A DNA stretch of 64,000 nt from NCBI GenBank assembly GCA_963721335.1, contig CAVRIV010000008.1, positions 248,001 through 312,000 on the forward strand. The letters run 5' to 3'. The position numbers were made by a program, and so were the translations under genes. The DNA is from CAVXDY01 sp963721335 (GTDB lineage: Bacteria; Actinomycetota; Thermoleophilia; Miltoncostaeales; Miltoncostaeaceae). The notes under the pieces are model-generated. The model ran no database searches. It saw only the letters and a list, made by a program, of their open reading frames with translations, and was not told the origin of the DNA. This document shows, piece after piece, positions 9,720 through 18,210 of this stretch (the stretch's first letter is position 1; every line of letters starts with the position of its first letter).

Positions 9720-9788
9720 CCCGGCCGGCGCGGGCCCCCGGCCCGGCGCCGTCGCTAGCGTGGCCGCACCCCGACCCGGAGTGACGCC

Positions 9789-10235
9789 ATGCCCCGACTC
9801 GCCTACCTGCTCCTGCCGCTGATCGGCGGCGCGCTGATCGCCGCCCAGGCGCCGGTCAACGCGCGCCTGCGCCTCGTGCTCGCGTCGCCGGTGGGGAGCG
9901 CGTTCGTCTCGTTCGCCGTGGGCACCGTGCTCCTGATGGGCGCGGTCGTGGTGGCCGGTGATGCCGGGCGCCTGGGCGCGCTCGGAGGCGGGCCCTGGTG
10001 GGCCTATCTGGGCGGAGCCTTCGGGGCGGTCTTCGTGTTCGCCACGCTCGTGGCGTCCCCGCGCCTGGGCGTCACCACGACGTTCGTCGCCGTGATCGTC
10101 GGGCAGGTGGCCCTGGCGGCGCTGATCGACCGCTTCGGCTGGCTCGGGGTCGAGGCGACCGCCCTCTCATGGGAGCGCCTGGCGGCCCTCGCGCTCATGT
10201 GCGTCAGCCTGGTGCTGCTGCTTCGCTCCAGCTGA
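9789..10235 (+). CDS. DMT-superfamily YdcZ-like membrane protein
   Basis: 148 residues with about five membrane helices, matching the half-length DMT/YdcZ (DUF606) family: N-terminal LPLIGGALIAAQAPVNARL, a middle helix pair around GTVLLMGAVVVAG and a late SPRLGVTTTFVAVIVGQ segment. ATG 9789 follows CCGGAGTGA. Family members are thought to be small-molecule exporters acting as dimers; the substrate is unknown. The 3' end overlaps the convergent membrane-protein gene by about 69 nt. Confidence 0.75.
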   Translation: MPRLAYLLLPLIGGALIAAQAPVNARLRLVLASPVGSAFVSFAVGTVLLMGAVVVAGDAGRLGALGGGPWWAYLGGAFGAVFVFATLVASPRLGVTTTFVAVIVGQVALAALIDRFGWLGVEATALSWERLAALALMCVSLVLLLRSS

Positions 10236-10736
10236 GGGATGCGCCGGGGCGCCGGCCCGGGTGGCCAGCGCGTCGATGCGCACCGCCACCGCCACCGCCT
10301 CGGCCTTGTCGGCGTCCCTCGCCGAGTCGGCCACGAACCAGGCCTCGCGGGCGAAGTAGGCGAGGCGCGCCGGCGCGTCCTCGCGCTCGCGGCTCTCCTC
10401 GGCCTGCCGTTCCAGGTAGGCCAGGATCTCGCCGCACTCGTCGTGCGACCATCCGCCGCCCGAGGTCGCGTCGCGGCGGCGGGTCAGGATCCACCACAGC
10501 ACGCCCAGCAGCGGCAGCTTGATCAGCAGCAGGGCCGCCACCAGCCAGACGGCGAGCGTGGCGGGGCTTCCTGCGCCGGCCGCCAGCAGCGCGGCGAACA
10601 TGCCGATCGCCAGCAGGATCACCCCCAGGACCGCGATCCCCAGGATGAGCGACGTGCGCAGGTTCCCGTCGCGGTCCGAGAGCGCCCGCGCGATCGCCGA
10701 CCGGTGGGGAGCGGCCTCTGGAGGGGCGGGGCTCAC
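10167..10736 (-). CDS. Membrane protein of unknown function
   Basis: About 190 residues from GTG 10736: a short cytoplasmic N-terminus, two membrane helices (ILGIAVLGVILLAIGMFAALL and a second ending LLGVLWWIL) and a charged, helix-rich C-terminal domain with CGEILAYLERQAEE. No family recognised. TACCGT lies 6 nt before the start, which supports it. The last 20 or so residues overlap the convergent YdcZ-like gene and look unstructured; an unnoticed indel could have extended the frame. Confidence 0.6.
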   Translation of the reverse strand: MSPAPPEAAPHRSAIARALSDRDGNLRTSLILGIAVLGVILLAIGMFAALLAAGAGSPATLAVWLVAALLLIKLPLLGVLWWILTRRRDATSGGGWSHDECGEILAYLERQAEESREREDAPARLAYFAREAWFVADSARDADKAEAVAVAVRIDALATRAGAPAHPSAGAKQQHQADAHEREGRQALP

Positions 10737-10742
10737 GGCCGG

Positions 10743-10748
10743 ACGGTA
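10743..10748 (-). promoter_or_regulatory. -10 element TACCGT, leaderless membrane-protein gene
   Basis: Minus-strand TACCGT ends 6 nt upstream of GTG 10736. No SD is visible. Confidence 0.5.
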
Positions 10749-10840
10749 GCAACCTCTCGGAGGCTTACGGCCGATGGGGTGGCGGCCCTCGCCGGATGGG
10801 GAGTTGTGGGCTCCCGAGGCCCACCGAAAGACTTCCCCCC

Positions 10841-12091
10841 GTGGCTCGACGCCCACTCGGTAGCGGCTCGCGTCCGCACCCGGCGATCGCGACCGGCCTC
10901 GCGGCCGTGCTGGGCCTCGTCCTGCCCGCGGGCGCCCAGGCCGGGCCGCTCTCGCGGGCGCTGGACAACCTCGCCGCCCACCAGGACCCCTTCGGCGGCG
11001 GGTTCTCCGTGGGCAGCGGGACCGACCCGAGCTACACGGCGTGGGCCACCCTCGCGGTGGCCGCCGCGGGCGAGCGGGCGGAGCACTGGCGATCGGGACA
11101 CGCATCCCTGCGCGATGCGGTCGCCCGCCCGCTGCGGAACCCGCTCCTCGGCGACATCGAGCGCACCGCCGTCGCGGCGAGCGCGGCGGGGCTCGACCCC
11201 CGGAGGGTCGGCGGGCGCAACCTCCTGCGAGAGGTGCTGGCGGCCCAGAACGCCGACGGCTCCATCGGCGACCGCCCCTCCACGACGGCGTGGGGCATCC
11301 TCGCGCTGCGGGCCGGCGGGCTGCCTCGGGACTCCCGCTCGGTGAGGCGCGCCCGCGGCGCCCTCGAGCGTGAGCAGCGCGCGGACGGGGGCTGGTCCGC
11401 CGATGCCAGCCCCATGGGGCGCGACCCCAACACCACCTCGGTCGCGGTCCAGGCCCTGGTCGCCGCCGGGAGGACGCCGGGCCGCGCGACCTCGCTGCGC
11501 CGGGCGCGCGACTTCCTGCGCCGCGTGCAGAGCCCCGACGGCGGCTTCCCGGCGGTGGTGGGCGGGGAGAGCACGGCCCTCACGACGGCCTGGGTGACCG
11601 TCGCCCTGCGGACCCTCGGCGATCGGCCGGACCGCCCGCCCTGGAACCGGGCAGGGGGTCCCGTCCGCCTGCTGCGGCGGCTCCAGCTCCCGGACGGAGG
11701 CGTGCGGAACTCGAGCGAGTCGCCGAGCGCCTCGGTGTGGGCCACCTCCCAGGCGGCGCTGGCGTTCGCTCCGGGGCCGCTCCCGCTGTGGCCCCGCGGC
11801 GGGCGCCAGACTCCGCCGAGGACCCCGAAGGCCGTGCTGCGCGAGCCGCGTGGCGGAGGACTGGTGGTGCGCTACCGCGACGACCAGGGCGGCACCGGCG
11901 TCGACCCGTCCTCGGTGCGCGTGCGCGTGGGCGGCCAGGACGTGACCGCCGAGGCCCGTGTGACGGCGAGGATCATGAAGCTGCCGCGAGGCGTGCCGGC
12001 GGGGCGCTCGACGTTGGCGCTCACGCTCGCCGATCGCGCCGGCAACGCCCGTTCGGTGCTCTGGGAGGTCCGTCCGCCGAGAGATCGTTAA
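10841..12091 (+). CDS. Secreted prenyltransferase/squalene-cyclase-like repeat protein
   Basis: About 415 residues. A signal peptide with basic N-region and hydrophobic core ending PAGAQA leads into an alpha/alpha-toroid domain with QW-like repeats: NADGSIGDRPSTTAWG, RADGGWSADASP, SPDGGFPAVVGGE and LPDGGVRNSSESPSAS. The C-terminal 90 residues form a beta-rich Ig-like module with a positively charged tail. No DXDD or DDXD cyclase motif is seen, so catalysis is doubtful; secreted relatives are of unknown function. GTG 10841 gives the best signal peptide; an upstream in-frame ATG at 10796 is possible. No clear SD. Confidence 0.7.
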   Translation: MARRPLGSGSRPHPAIATGLAAVLGLVLPAGAQAGPLSRALDNLAAHQDPFGGGFSVGSGTDPSYTAWATLAVAAAGERAEHWRSGHASLRDAVARPLRNPLLGDIERTAVAASAAGLDPRRVGGRNLLREVLAAQNADGSIGDRPSTTAWGILALRAGGLPRDSRSVRRARGALEREQRADGGWSADASPMGRDPNTTSVAVQALVAAGRTPGRATSLRRARDFLRRVQSPDGGFPAVVGGESTALTTAWVTVALRTLGDRPDRPPWNRAGGPVRLLRRLQLPDGGVRNSSESPSASVWATSQAALAFAPGPLPLWPRGGRQTPPRTPKAVLREPRGGGLVVRYRDDQGGTGVDPSSVRVRVGGQDVTAEARVTARIMKLPRGVPAGRSTLALTLADRAGNARSVLWEVRPPRDR

Positions 12092-12176
12092 CGGGCGAAG
12101 GACGTTGCGGGCGCCGGGGCTCTTTGCCACACTCGACGTGCACCTGTCGAGCCATCCCCGTCCGAGAGGTCCCACG

Positions 12177-12497
12177 ATGGTCACCCTCACCGCCGAGGCC
12201 AAGGACAAGCTCCGCTCGCTCATCGCCGCCGAGGCGGAGCCGGGCGCCGGCCTGCGTGTGCAGGTCGTTCCCGGAGGCTGCTCGGGCTTCGAGTACGACC
12301 TCTCCCTGAGCGCGCCGGAGGACGGCGACGAGGTGGTCGAGAACGACGGCGTCCGCGTGATCGTGGACCGCTACAGCGTGCCCTACCTGCTCGGGGTGGA
12401 GCTGGACTACGAGGAGGGCTTCCAGGGCGCCGGGTTCCTGATCAACAACCCGAACGCCTCCGCCTCCTGCGGCTGCGGGAAGAGCTTCCAGGCCTAG
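12177..12497 (+). CDS. erpA: A-type iron-sulfur carrier (ErpA/IscA family)
   Basis: 106 residues, the full length for the family. The three ligand cysteines are present: C35 in GGCSGFEY and C98/C100 in CGCGKSF near the C-terminus. A-type carriers accept a cluster from the scaffold and pass it to apo-enzymes in the cytoplasm. ATG 12177 follows GAGAGG about 8 nt upstream. No other Fe-S assembly gene is in the window. It is convergent with the CAP-domain gene. ErpA versus IscA/SufA naming is not decided by sequence alone. Confidence 0.88.
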   Translation: MVTLTAEAKDKLRSLIAAEAEPGAGLRVQVVPGGCSGFEYDLSLSAPEDGDEVVENDGVRVIVDRYSVPYLLGVELDYEEGFQGAGFLINNPNASASCGCGKSFQA

Positions 12498-12520
12498 GCC
12501 TCGCGGCCCGGCCCGGCGGC

Positions 12521-13039
12521 TCAGCCGCCGTAGTCGGCCGTGACGACGGTGGTGTCGCAGTCGCCGCTCGAGGCGACGCCGACACCGGCGACGTGGAACT
12601 TCTTGCTCAGCATGTTGGCGCGGTGCGCCGGGCTCTGCATCCAGAGCTGCACCGCCAGGCGCGCCGTGGACTCGTTGCAGCCACCCAGCTCGACGAGGTT
12701 CTCGCCCATGGCGCGGGACCGGGGGAAGCCGGCCCGCTCGAGGCGGGTCCAGAAGGGGGAGCCGTCCGGGCTGTTGTGCGTGAGCAGGCCCGTCCTGAGC
12801 AGGTAGCGGCTCTGGGCGCGCGCCGGGCGCGTCAGCGTGTCCAGCATGTCCAGGGGAGCCCGGTGGTTGCGGGCCCGGGCCAGGTTCATCTCGGCGAGCA
12901 CCGCCGCCTCGAGGCTGGGGCCTCGGACCGGCGCCGCCGCGGCGGGCATCGCCGAGAAGGCGAGTCCCGCCGCTGCGATCGCGGTACCTACGAGGACGGT
13001 TAGGGCCATCCTGGCCCTGTGGGGGTTGCATCCGTGCAT
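12521..13039 (-). CDS. Secreted CAP-domain (SCP/PR1-like) protein
   Basis: 172 residues: signal peptide with core ALTVLVGTAIAAAGLAF and cleavage after AAAA, then a single CAP domain. Typical elements are EMNLARARNH, LTHNSPDGSPFWTRL, ENLVELGG and a late W-MQSPAHRANML helix. Bacterial CAP proteins are extracytoplasmic and mostly of unknown activity. ATG 13039 is preceded by GATAAA at 7 nt, a possible leaderless arrangement. It is divergent from the thiolase operon. Confidence 0.83.
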   Translation of the reverse strand: MHGCNPHRARMALTVLVGTAIAAAGLAFSAMPAAAAPVRGPSLEAAVLAEMNLARARNHRAPLDMLDTLTRPARAQSRYLLRTGLLTHNSPDGSPFWTRLERAGFPRSRAMGENLVELGGCNESTARLAVQLWMQSPAHRANMLSKKFHVAGVGVASSGDCDTTVVTADYGG

Positions 13040-13128
13040 ACTTTGCTTTATCGGCGGCAGGGCTCGCGGGCTGTACCCCCACCTCGTGCCGTAGGTTTCG
13101 CGGCCGAGAGGACCGGGGGGAGAGGCCG

Positions 13129-14328
13129 ATGGCCGAGGCGGTGATCGCGAGCGCGGTGCGGACCCCGATCGGGGCGTTCACCGGCGCTCTGGCCGGGGTG
13201 CCCGCCACCGAGCTCGGGGCCATCGCCGTGGCCGAGGCGCTGCGGCGGGCCGCGATCGACCCCGAGCGGGTCGACGAGGTGCTGATGGGGAACGTCCTCC
13301 AGGCGGGCCTCGGCCAGAACCCGGCCCGTCAGGCGGCGCTGCGCGGCGGGCTCCCGGAGACCGTCCCCTGCACCACGATCAACAAGGTCTGCGGATCCGG
13401 GCTGAAGGCCGTGGCGCTGGCCGCTCAGGCCATCACCGCCGGCGAGGCGGCGGTGCTCGTGGCCGGCGGGATGGAGAACATGAGCGCGTCGCCGCATCTC
13501 GTGTCCGGCATGCGCACCGGCCACCGGATGGGCGACGTGCCGCTCGTGGACTCCATGGTGCGCGACGGGCTCTGGTGCGCCCTCTGCGACGTGCACATGG
13601 GGGTGACGGCCGAGAACGTGGCCGCCGAGGACGAGATCACCCGCGCCGAGCAGGACGCCTTCGCCCTGCGCAGCCAGCAGCGGGCCGCGGCGGCCCTCGA
13701 CGGGGGGACCTTCGACGACGAGATCGTGGCCGTCCCGGTGCCCCAGCGCCGGGGCGACCCCGTGATGGTGGACCGCGACGAGTTCCCGCGGCCGGACACC
13801 ACCGCCGAGCGGCTCGCGGCGCTCCGGCCCGCGTTCGATCCCCAGGGCACCGTCACCGCGGGGACCTCCTCGGGCATCAACGACGGCGCGGCGGCGCTGG
13901 TGGTGATGAGCGCCGAGGCCGCGCGCGAGCAGGGCCTGACGCCGATGGCGGTGGTGCGAGCGAGCGCGTCCGTGGGGGTGCCGCCCCGCGTCATGGGCCT
14001 GGGCCCGGTGGACGCCATCCGGAAGGCGGTCGAGCGCGCGGGGGTGACCATCGGCGAGATCGACCTCTTCGAGCTCAACGAGGCCTTCGCGGCACAGTCG
14101 ATCGCGGTCTGCCGGCGGCTGGGCCTCGACGAGGAGCGCGTCAACGTCCACGGCGGGGCGATCGCGCTGGGGCACCCCATCGGCGCCTCCGGGGCGCGCG
14201 TGCTGACCACGCTCCTGCACGAGATGGCCCGTCGCGACGCTCGCCTGGGCGTCGCGGCCCTCTGCATCGGGGGCGGGCAGGGGATCGCGATGGTGGTCGA
14301 GCGTCCCGAGGGCGCCCTCGGAGGATGA
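13129..14328 (+). CDS. Acetyl-CoA C-acetyltransferase (thiolase)
   Basis: 399 residues, the normal length for a type II thiolase. Catalytic elements: nucleophile C88 in NKVCGSG, LNEAFAAQ-type loop (ELNEAFAAQS), the His of GHPIGASGAR and the second Cys in CIGGGQG near the C-terminus. It catalyses reversible condensation of two acetyl-CoA or beta-keto thiolysis. ATG 13129 has GGGGAGAGG upstream. First gene of a tightly packed plus-strand run; its stop overlaps the plsC ATG by 4 nt, which ties it to lipid metabolism. Confidence 0.92.
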   Translation: MAEAVIASAVRTPIGAFTGALAGVPATELGAIAVAEALRRAAIDPERVDEVLMGNVLQAGLGQNPARQAALRGGLPETVPCTTINKVCGSGLKAVALAAQAITAGEAAVLVAGGMENMSASPHLVSGMRTGHRMGDVPLVDSMVRDGLWCALCDVHMGVTAENVAAEDEITRAEQDAFALRSQQRAAAALDGGTFDDEIVAVPVPQRRGDPVMVDRDEFPRPDTTAERLAALRPAFDPQGTVTAGTSSGINDGAAALVVMSAEAAREQGLTPMAVVRASASVGVPPRVMGLGPVDAIRKAVERAGVTIGEIDLFELNEAFAAQSIAVCRRLGLDEERVNVHGGAIALGHPIGASGARVLTTLLHEMARRDARLGVAALCIGGGQGIAMVVERPEGALGG

Positions 14329-14999
14329 GCGGCGCGGAGCGCTCGGTGTACTGGGCCCCGCCCCGCGGCGGCACCAGGGGTCCGATCTGGTGGCTCGCGC
14401 GGATCGTCTTCACGCTCACGCTGCTGCCCGTCGCCCGCTTCCGGGTGGCGGGGCGCCGCCGGATCCCGCGGGAGGGCGGGGTGCTCGTGGTGGCCAACCA
14501 CCTGGCCGACCTCGACCCCGTCTTCGTGGGCATGGCCTGCATCCCGCGCCGCGCCCAGTACATCGCCCTGGCCAAGCATTTCACCCGCTGGCCGCTGGCC
14601 ACCGCGCTCTTCGGCCTCGGAGCCTTTCCGGTGCGGCCCGGCGGGACCGACACCCGCGCTCTCCGCTACGCCCGCGAGCAGCTCGCGGCCGGGCGGCTCG
14701 TGGTCATCTTCCCCGAGGGCGGTCCCAGCTGGGGCGCGGAGCTGGGCGAGTTCCGGGAGGGGATGGGGGTGCTGGGCCTGGCCGAGGACGTCCGGGTGGT
14801 GCCCGCCGCCATCTGGGGAGCCCACCGCGTCTTCCGAGGATGGCGTCCGGTGGGGCGGGGGCCGGTGCTCGTGGCCTTCGGGCACCCGGTCCCGGTGCCC
14901 ACCGACGGCACGCGGCGCGAGCGCGCCGCCGAGCTCACGCGTCGCACCCAGGAGGCGGTGCGCGCGCTGCTCGAGCCGATGGTCCGCGCGAGCCCGTGA
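14325..14999 (+). CDS. plsC: 1-acyl-sn-glycerol-3-phosphate acyltransferase (PlsC family)
   Basis: 224 residues. Motif I NHLADLD (H-x4-D), a GAFPVRPGGTDT substrate-binding block and motif III VIFPEGG are all present. An N-terminal hydrophobic segment (WWLARIVFTLTLLPVARF) would anchor it to the inner face of the membrane, where PlsC enzymes transfer an acyl chain to lysophosphatidate or a related acceptor. The ATG overlaps the thiolase stop and the stop overlaps the next GTG. Acceptor specificity cannot be assigned. Confidence 0.87.
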   Translation: MSGAERSVYWAPPRGGTRGPIWWLARIVFTLTLLPVARFRVAGRRRIPREGGVLVVANHLADLDPVFVGMACIPRRAQYIALAKHFTRWPLATALFGLGAFPVRPGGTDTRALRYAREQLAAGRLVVIFPEGGPSWGAELGEFREGMGVLGLAEDVRVVPAAIWGAHRVFRGWRPVGRGPVLVAFGHPVPVPTDGTRRERAAELTRRTQEAVRALLEPMVRASP

Positions 15000-16111
15000 T
15001 CGCCCAGGCTGCGCCCCCGCCGCCCGTCCTGTCGGCGCCGCCGGTGAGCTTCGGCCGCGTCGCCGTGCGGGTCGGCTCCGGGACGAGCGCCGTCCAGGTT
15101 CAGACCGGCGGGCGGCTGGGACCGCGCGTCCGCGTGGCGCCGGGGCCGCGCCGCCTGTCCCTGGAGGTGCCCGTCGGCGTCGAGCCGGTGCGCGTTCGGG
15201 CGATCGGGCCCGGCGGCTCCCGCTGGTCGGCGACGGTGCGCGTGCGCGTCCTGCCCCGCTCCGCGCGGCGCGCCGGGCGCATCCCGGGGTTCGTCGACCG
15301 GCGCCTGCAGGGCGACGTCGATCGCCTGGTCGCCGGGATGCCCGCGATCGCGGGGGTCTACGTCCAGCACCTGCTCACCGGCTGCGGGGCGTCGTACAAC
15401 GCCGACGCCCAGTTCCCCGCGGCCAGCACGCTGAAGGCCGCGATCCTGGTGGACGCGGTGCGGCGGGGCCGCGCCGCCCGCCTGGGGCCGGTGCTCGACC
15501 GCATGGTCGTCAACTCCGACGACGTGGCCGCCAATTCCGCCCTGGCGGACCTGGGCGGGGGCTCGACGACCGCCGGGGCCGCCAGCGTCACGGACACCCT
15601 GGCCGACCTGGGGCTCTCCCGGTCCCTGGTGCGGCGCGGGTACCTCCTCGACAGCCGCCGGCCCCTGCCGATCGAGACCTCGGCGAGCCCCGCGCTGTTC
15701 ACCAACTTCATCACCACCCCGTACGAGCTGGCGCGGCTGATGGTGGCGGTGCACCGCGGCGCGGTGGGCCGGGGCGGGGTCGCGCGCCTGGGGATCGGGG
15801 CCGGCGCCGCCCGCGCGGAGCTGCTCGCCCGCCTGCTCGACGTGCGCGACCGCACCAAGCTCGCGGCGGGCCTTCCCGCGTCCGTACCGCTCGCGCACAA
15901 GACCGGCTACAACGAGCAGGTGAAGCACGACGGCGGGATCGTGTACCTGCGCAGCGGCCCCGTGGCCGTCGCCGCCATGACCTGGAGCGCCTCGGGGGTG
16001 GGCGACTTCTCCGGGGACCGGTTCATCGCCGAGGTGGCCCGGTCCGCCCGGGCGCGGCTCGCCGGCGGCGGGTCGTGCCAGGGGCTTCCCCTGCCCGGAT
16101 CCCGGGGGTGA
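14996..16111 (+). CDS. Serine beta-lactamase-like hydrolase (class A fold)
   Basis: 371 residues. An N-terminal beta-rich segment of about 100 residues precedes a class A beta-lactamase-like domain with S144-TLK147, an SDD-VAAN loop in place of the canonical SDN and a late HKTGY box. All three catalytic elements of the fold are readable. No clear signal peptide is seen from the GTG at 14996, though the first residues IAQAAPPPPV are odd for a cytoplasmic protein, so a different start or export route is possible. It may act on a cell-wall peptide or ester rather than confer antibiotic resistance. It overlaps plsC by 4 nt. Confidence 0.77.
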   Translation: MIAQAAPPPPVLSAPPVSFGRVAVRVGSGTSAVQVQTGGRLGPRVRVAPGPRRLSLEVPVGVEPVRVRAIGPGGSRWSATVRVRVLPRSARRAGRIPGFVDRRLQGDVDRLVAGMPAIAGVYVQHLLTGCGASYNADAQFPAASTLKAAILVDAVRRGRAARLGPVLDRMVVNSDDVAANSALADLGGGSTTAGAASVTDTLADLGLSRSLVRRGYLLDSRRPLPIETSASPALFTNFITTPYELARLMVAVHRGAVGRGGVARLGIGAGAARAELLARLLDVRDRTKLAAGLPASVPLAHKTGYNEQVKHDGGIVYLRSGPVAVAAMTWSASGVGDFSGDRFIAEVARSARARLAGGGSCQGLPLPGSRG

Positions 16112-16116
16112 GCGCG

Positions 16117-16914
16117 ATGACCGGCGTGACGGCGATCGGCTCCCCGGCCACGGTGCGCGCCACGCGCTACGTGACGCCCCTGCGCGAGGGCGGCTCGCTC
16201 CCGGCGCTCGTCGAGGCGGACGACGACGGGCTCTACGTGCTCAAGTTCCGCGGCGCCGGGCAGGGGCCGAAGTCGCTGGTGGCCGAGCTCATCGGGGGCG
16301 AGATCGGGCGCCGGCTGGGGCTGCTGGTTCCCGAGATCGCCTTCGTCGAGCTCGATCCGGCCCTCGCGGACGCCGAGCCCGACCCGGAGATCCAGGACCT
16401 GCTGCGGGCGAGCGCGGGCCTCAACCTGGGGCTCGACTTCCTGCCGGGCTCGCTCGCCTTCGACCCGGCGGCCGGCTTTACGGTGGATCCGGAGGTGGCG
16501 GCCGACGTCGTCTGGCTCGACGCCCTGCTCACCAACGTCGACCGCACCGCGCGCAATCCCAACCTGCTGGTCTGGCACGGGCGCCTGTGGCTGATCGACC
16601 ACGGGGCGGCGCTCTACCGGCACCACCGCGACTGGCGGCTCGCCCCGCACGCCCGGTCGCCGTTCCCGGTCATCGCCGACCACGTGCTGCTGCCCGCCGC
16701 CGGGTCGATCCTGGAGGCCGACGCCCGCCTGGCGCCCCGGCTCGACGCCGCCGCGCTCGCGGCCGTGGTGGGCCTGATCCCCGACGAGTGGCTCGCCGAC
16801 GGCGAGGACGGCACGCCCGACGAGCGACGCACGGCCTACCTCGACTACCTGGCCGCGCGGCTCCGGGCGCCGCGGGAGTTCGCGCAGGAGGCGGAGCGTG
16901 CCCGAGCCGCGTAG
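16117..16914 (+). CDS. HipA-like kinase-fold protein
   Basis: 265 residues. Kinase-fold elements: YVLKFRG (lysine in the N-lobe), a catalytic-loop-like DALLTNVDRTARNPNLL and LIDHGAAL in the metal-binding position. This matches the HipA-like family that usually sits beside a DUF3037 gene, as here, with a 17-nt overlap. Canonical HipA has a HipB antitoxin; no HTH antitoxin is adjacent, so a toxin role is not supported. The substrate is unknown. It lies 5 nt after the hydrolase stop. Confidence 0.78.
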   Translation: MTGVTAIGSPATVRATRYVTPLREGGSLPALVEADDDGLYVLKFRGAGQGPKSLVAELIGGEIGRRLGLLVPEIAFVELDPALADAEPDPEIQDLLRASAGLNLGLDFLPGSLAFDPAAGFTVDPEVAADVVWLDALLTNVDRTARNPNLLVWHGRLWLIDHGAALYRHHRDWRLAPHARSPFPVIADHVLLPAAGSILEADARLAPRLDAAALAAVVGLIPDEWLADGEDGTPDERRTAYLDYLAARLRAPREFAQEAERARAA

Positions 16915-17287
16915 CCCGTTCCAGTACGCGCTCCTGCGCGTGGTGCCGCGCGTGGATCGCGGGGAGTGCATCAACGCCGGCGTGGTGCTGTTCGCGCCCA
17001 CCCGGAGGTTCCTGGGAGCCCTGGTCGCCCTCGACCCCGTGCGCCTCGCCGCCCTGGCGCCCGATGCCGACGCGGACGGGCTCCGGCGCCAGCTCGAGGG
17101 GATCGCGGCCGTGGCCGCCGGGGAGCCCGGCGCCGGGCCGATGGCGCGCCTGCCCGCGAGCGGGCGGTTCCACTGGCTGGTGTCGCCCAGCAGCACATCG
17201 GTCCAGCCCTCCGCGGTCCACACCGGGCTCTGCGACGACCCCGCCGCCATGCTGCAGGCGCTCTTCGAGCGGTTGGTGCGCACGTGA
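16898..17287 (+). CDS. DUF3037 protein
   Basis: 129 residues, small and soluble, beginning SPFQYALLRVVPRVDRGE and carrying the family block ECINAGVVLFAPT followed by a basic helix. The GTG start lies inside the HipA-like gene. DUF3037 proteins occur next to HipA-like kinases in many genomes, which suggests the two act together; the biochemical role is unknown. The stop overlaps a possible GTG (17284) for the following sulfotransferase. Confidence 0.8.
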   Translation: MPEPRSPFQYALLRVVPRVDRGECINAGVVLFAPTRRFLGALVALDPVRLAALAPDADADGLRRQLEGIAAVAAGEPGAGPMARLPASGRFHWLVSPSSTSVQPSAVHTGLCDDPAAMLQALFERLVRT

Positions 17288-17313
17288 GCGACTCGGCGGA
17301 CCTGCGCCGTGGA

Positions 17314-17319
17314 TATGAT
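17314..17319 (+). promoter_or_regulatory. -10 element TATGAT, leaderless sulfotransferase
   Basis: TATGAT ends 6 nt before ATG 17326, with no SD between. It would give an internal promoter for the sulfotransferase-sulfatase pair inside the larger run. Confidence 0.55.
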
Positions 17320-17325
17320 CTCCTT

Positions 17326-18210
17326 ATGCCACGAATCACGTACCTCTATGGCGCGCCCACGTCCTCGTACCTGATCTGCACCACTCCCCGGAGCGGCAGC
17401 ACCTTCCTGTCGCAGGCCCTGACCAGCATCGGCATCGCCGGGCGGCCCGAGGAGTACTTCCAGCAGACCGGGGACGCGGGGATCCCGCGCGGGCCCTCCG
17501 AGTACCTGGGCGAGGTGGCCGGGACCCTGCCCGAGAGCCTCGGTCCGCCCGCCGGCGACACGCTCGTGGACCCGATGTTCGATCCCCGCCGCTTCACGCA
17601 CTTCGCCGAGTACGTCTCCTGGGTGCTGGGCACCGCCACGACCAGCAACGGCGTCTTCGGCGCGAAGATCATGGCGGCGTACATGGGAGGCCTGATCGGC
17701 GGCCTGCGCTCGTCGCTGGGGGAGGGCGTGCCCGAGGAGGATCACCGGCTGCTGGCGTCCGTGTTCCCGCGCCTGCGGTACATCCGCCTCATCCGCCGCG
17801 ACAAGGTTCGCCAGGCCGTGTCGCTCTGGCGGGCCATCCAGACCTGGCAGTGGCGTGAGGACGGCCCCTCCGGCGTTCCGGAGCCGGAGGGCGAGCGCGG
17901 CGCCGACGGGGCGCCGCTGCGCTACAGCTTCGACGCCCTCGATCAGCTCCGGGAGGGCCTGGAGGGCGAGGAGCGGTGGTGGGACGACTACTTCGCCGGG
18001 GCGGGGATCGAGCCCCTCACGATCTTCTACGAGGACTTCGCCGACCAGCACGACCGAGCGGTCCGCGGGATCCTGCGGTACCTGGAGATCCCGCTCGACG
18101 ACGACCGGCCCCTGCCGAGCCCCAGCATGCGCCGCCAGTCGGACACCCGCTCCCACGAGTGGGTGGAGCGCTACCGCACCGAGGCGCGCGAGGCGGGGGT
18201 GGAGGCGTAG
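17326..18210 (+). CDS. Stf0-family sulfotransferase
   Basis: 294 residues. The 5'-phosphosulfate-binding loop is CTTPRSGSTFL (residues 18-28), as in trehalose 2-sulfotransferase Stf0 and its relatives; a 3'-phosphate-binding RLIRRDKVRQAVSLWRA helix follows near 150. These cytoplasmic enzymes use PAPS to sulfate a carbohydrate or lipid-linked sugar. ATG 17326 is favoured by the -10 hexamer 6 nt upstream; an in-frame GTG at 17284 is the alternative. The stop shares one base with the sulfatase start. The acceptor is unknown; PlsC upstream hints at a glycolipid. Confidence 0.85.
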   Translation: MPRITYLYGAPTSSYLICTTPRSGSTFLSQALTSIGIAGRPEEYFQQTGDAGIPRGPSEYLGEVAGTLPESLGPPAGDTLVDPMFDPRRFTHFAEYVSWVLGTATTSNGVFGAKIMAAYMGGLIGGLRSSLGEGVPEEDHRLLASVFPRLRYIRLIRRDKVRQAVSLWRAIQTWQWREDGPSGVPEPEGERGADGAPLRYSFDALDQLREGLEGEERWWDDYFAGAGIEPLTIFYEDFADQHDRAVRGILRYLEIPLDDDRPLPSPSMRRQSDTRSHEWVERYRTEAREAGVEA

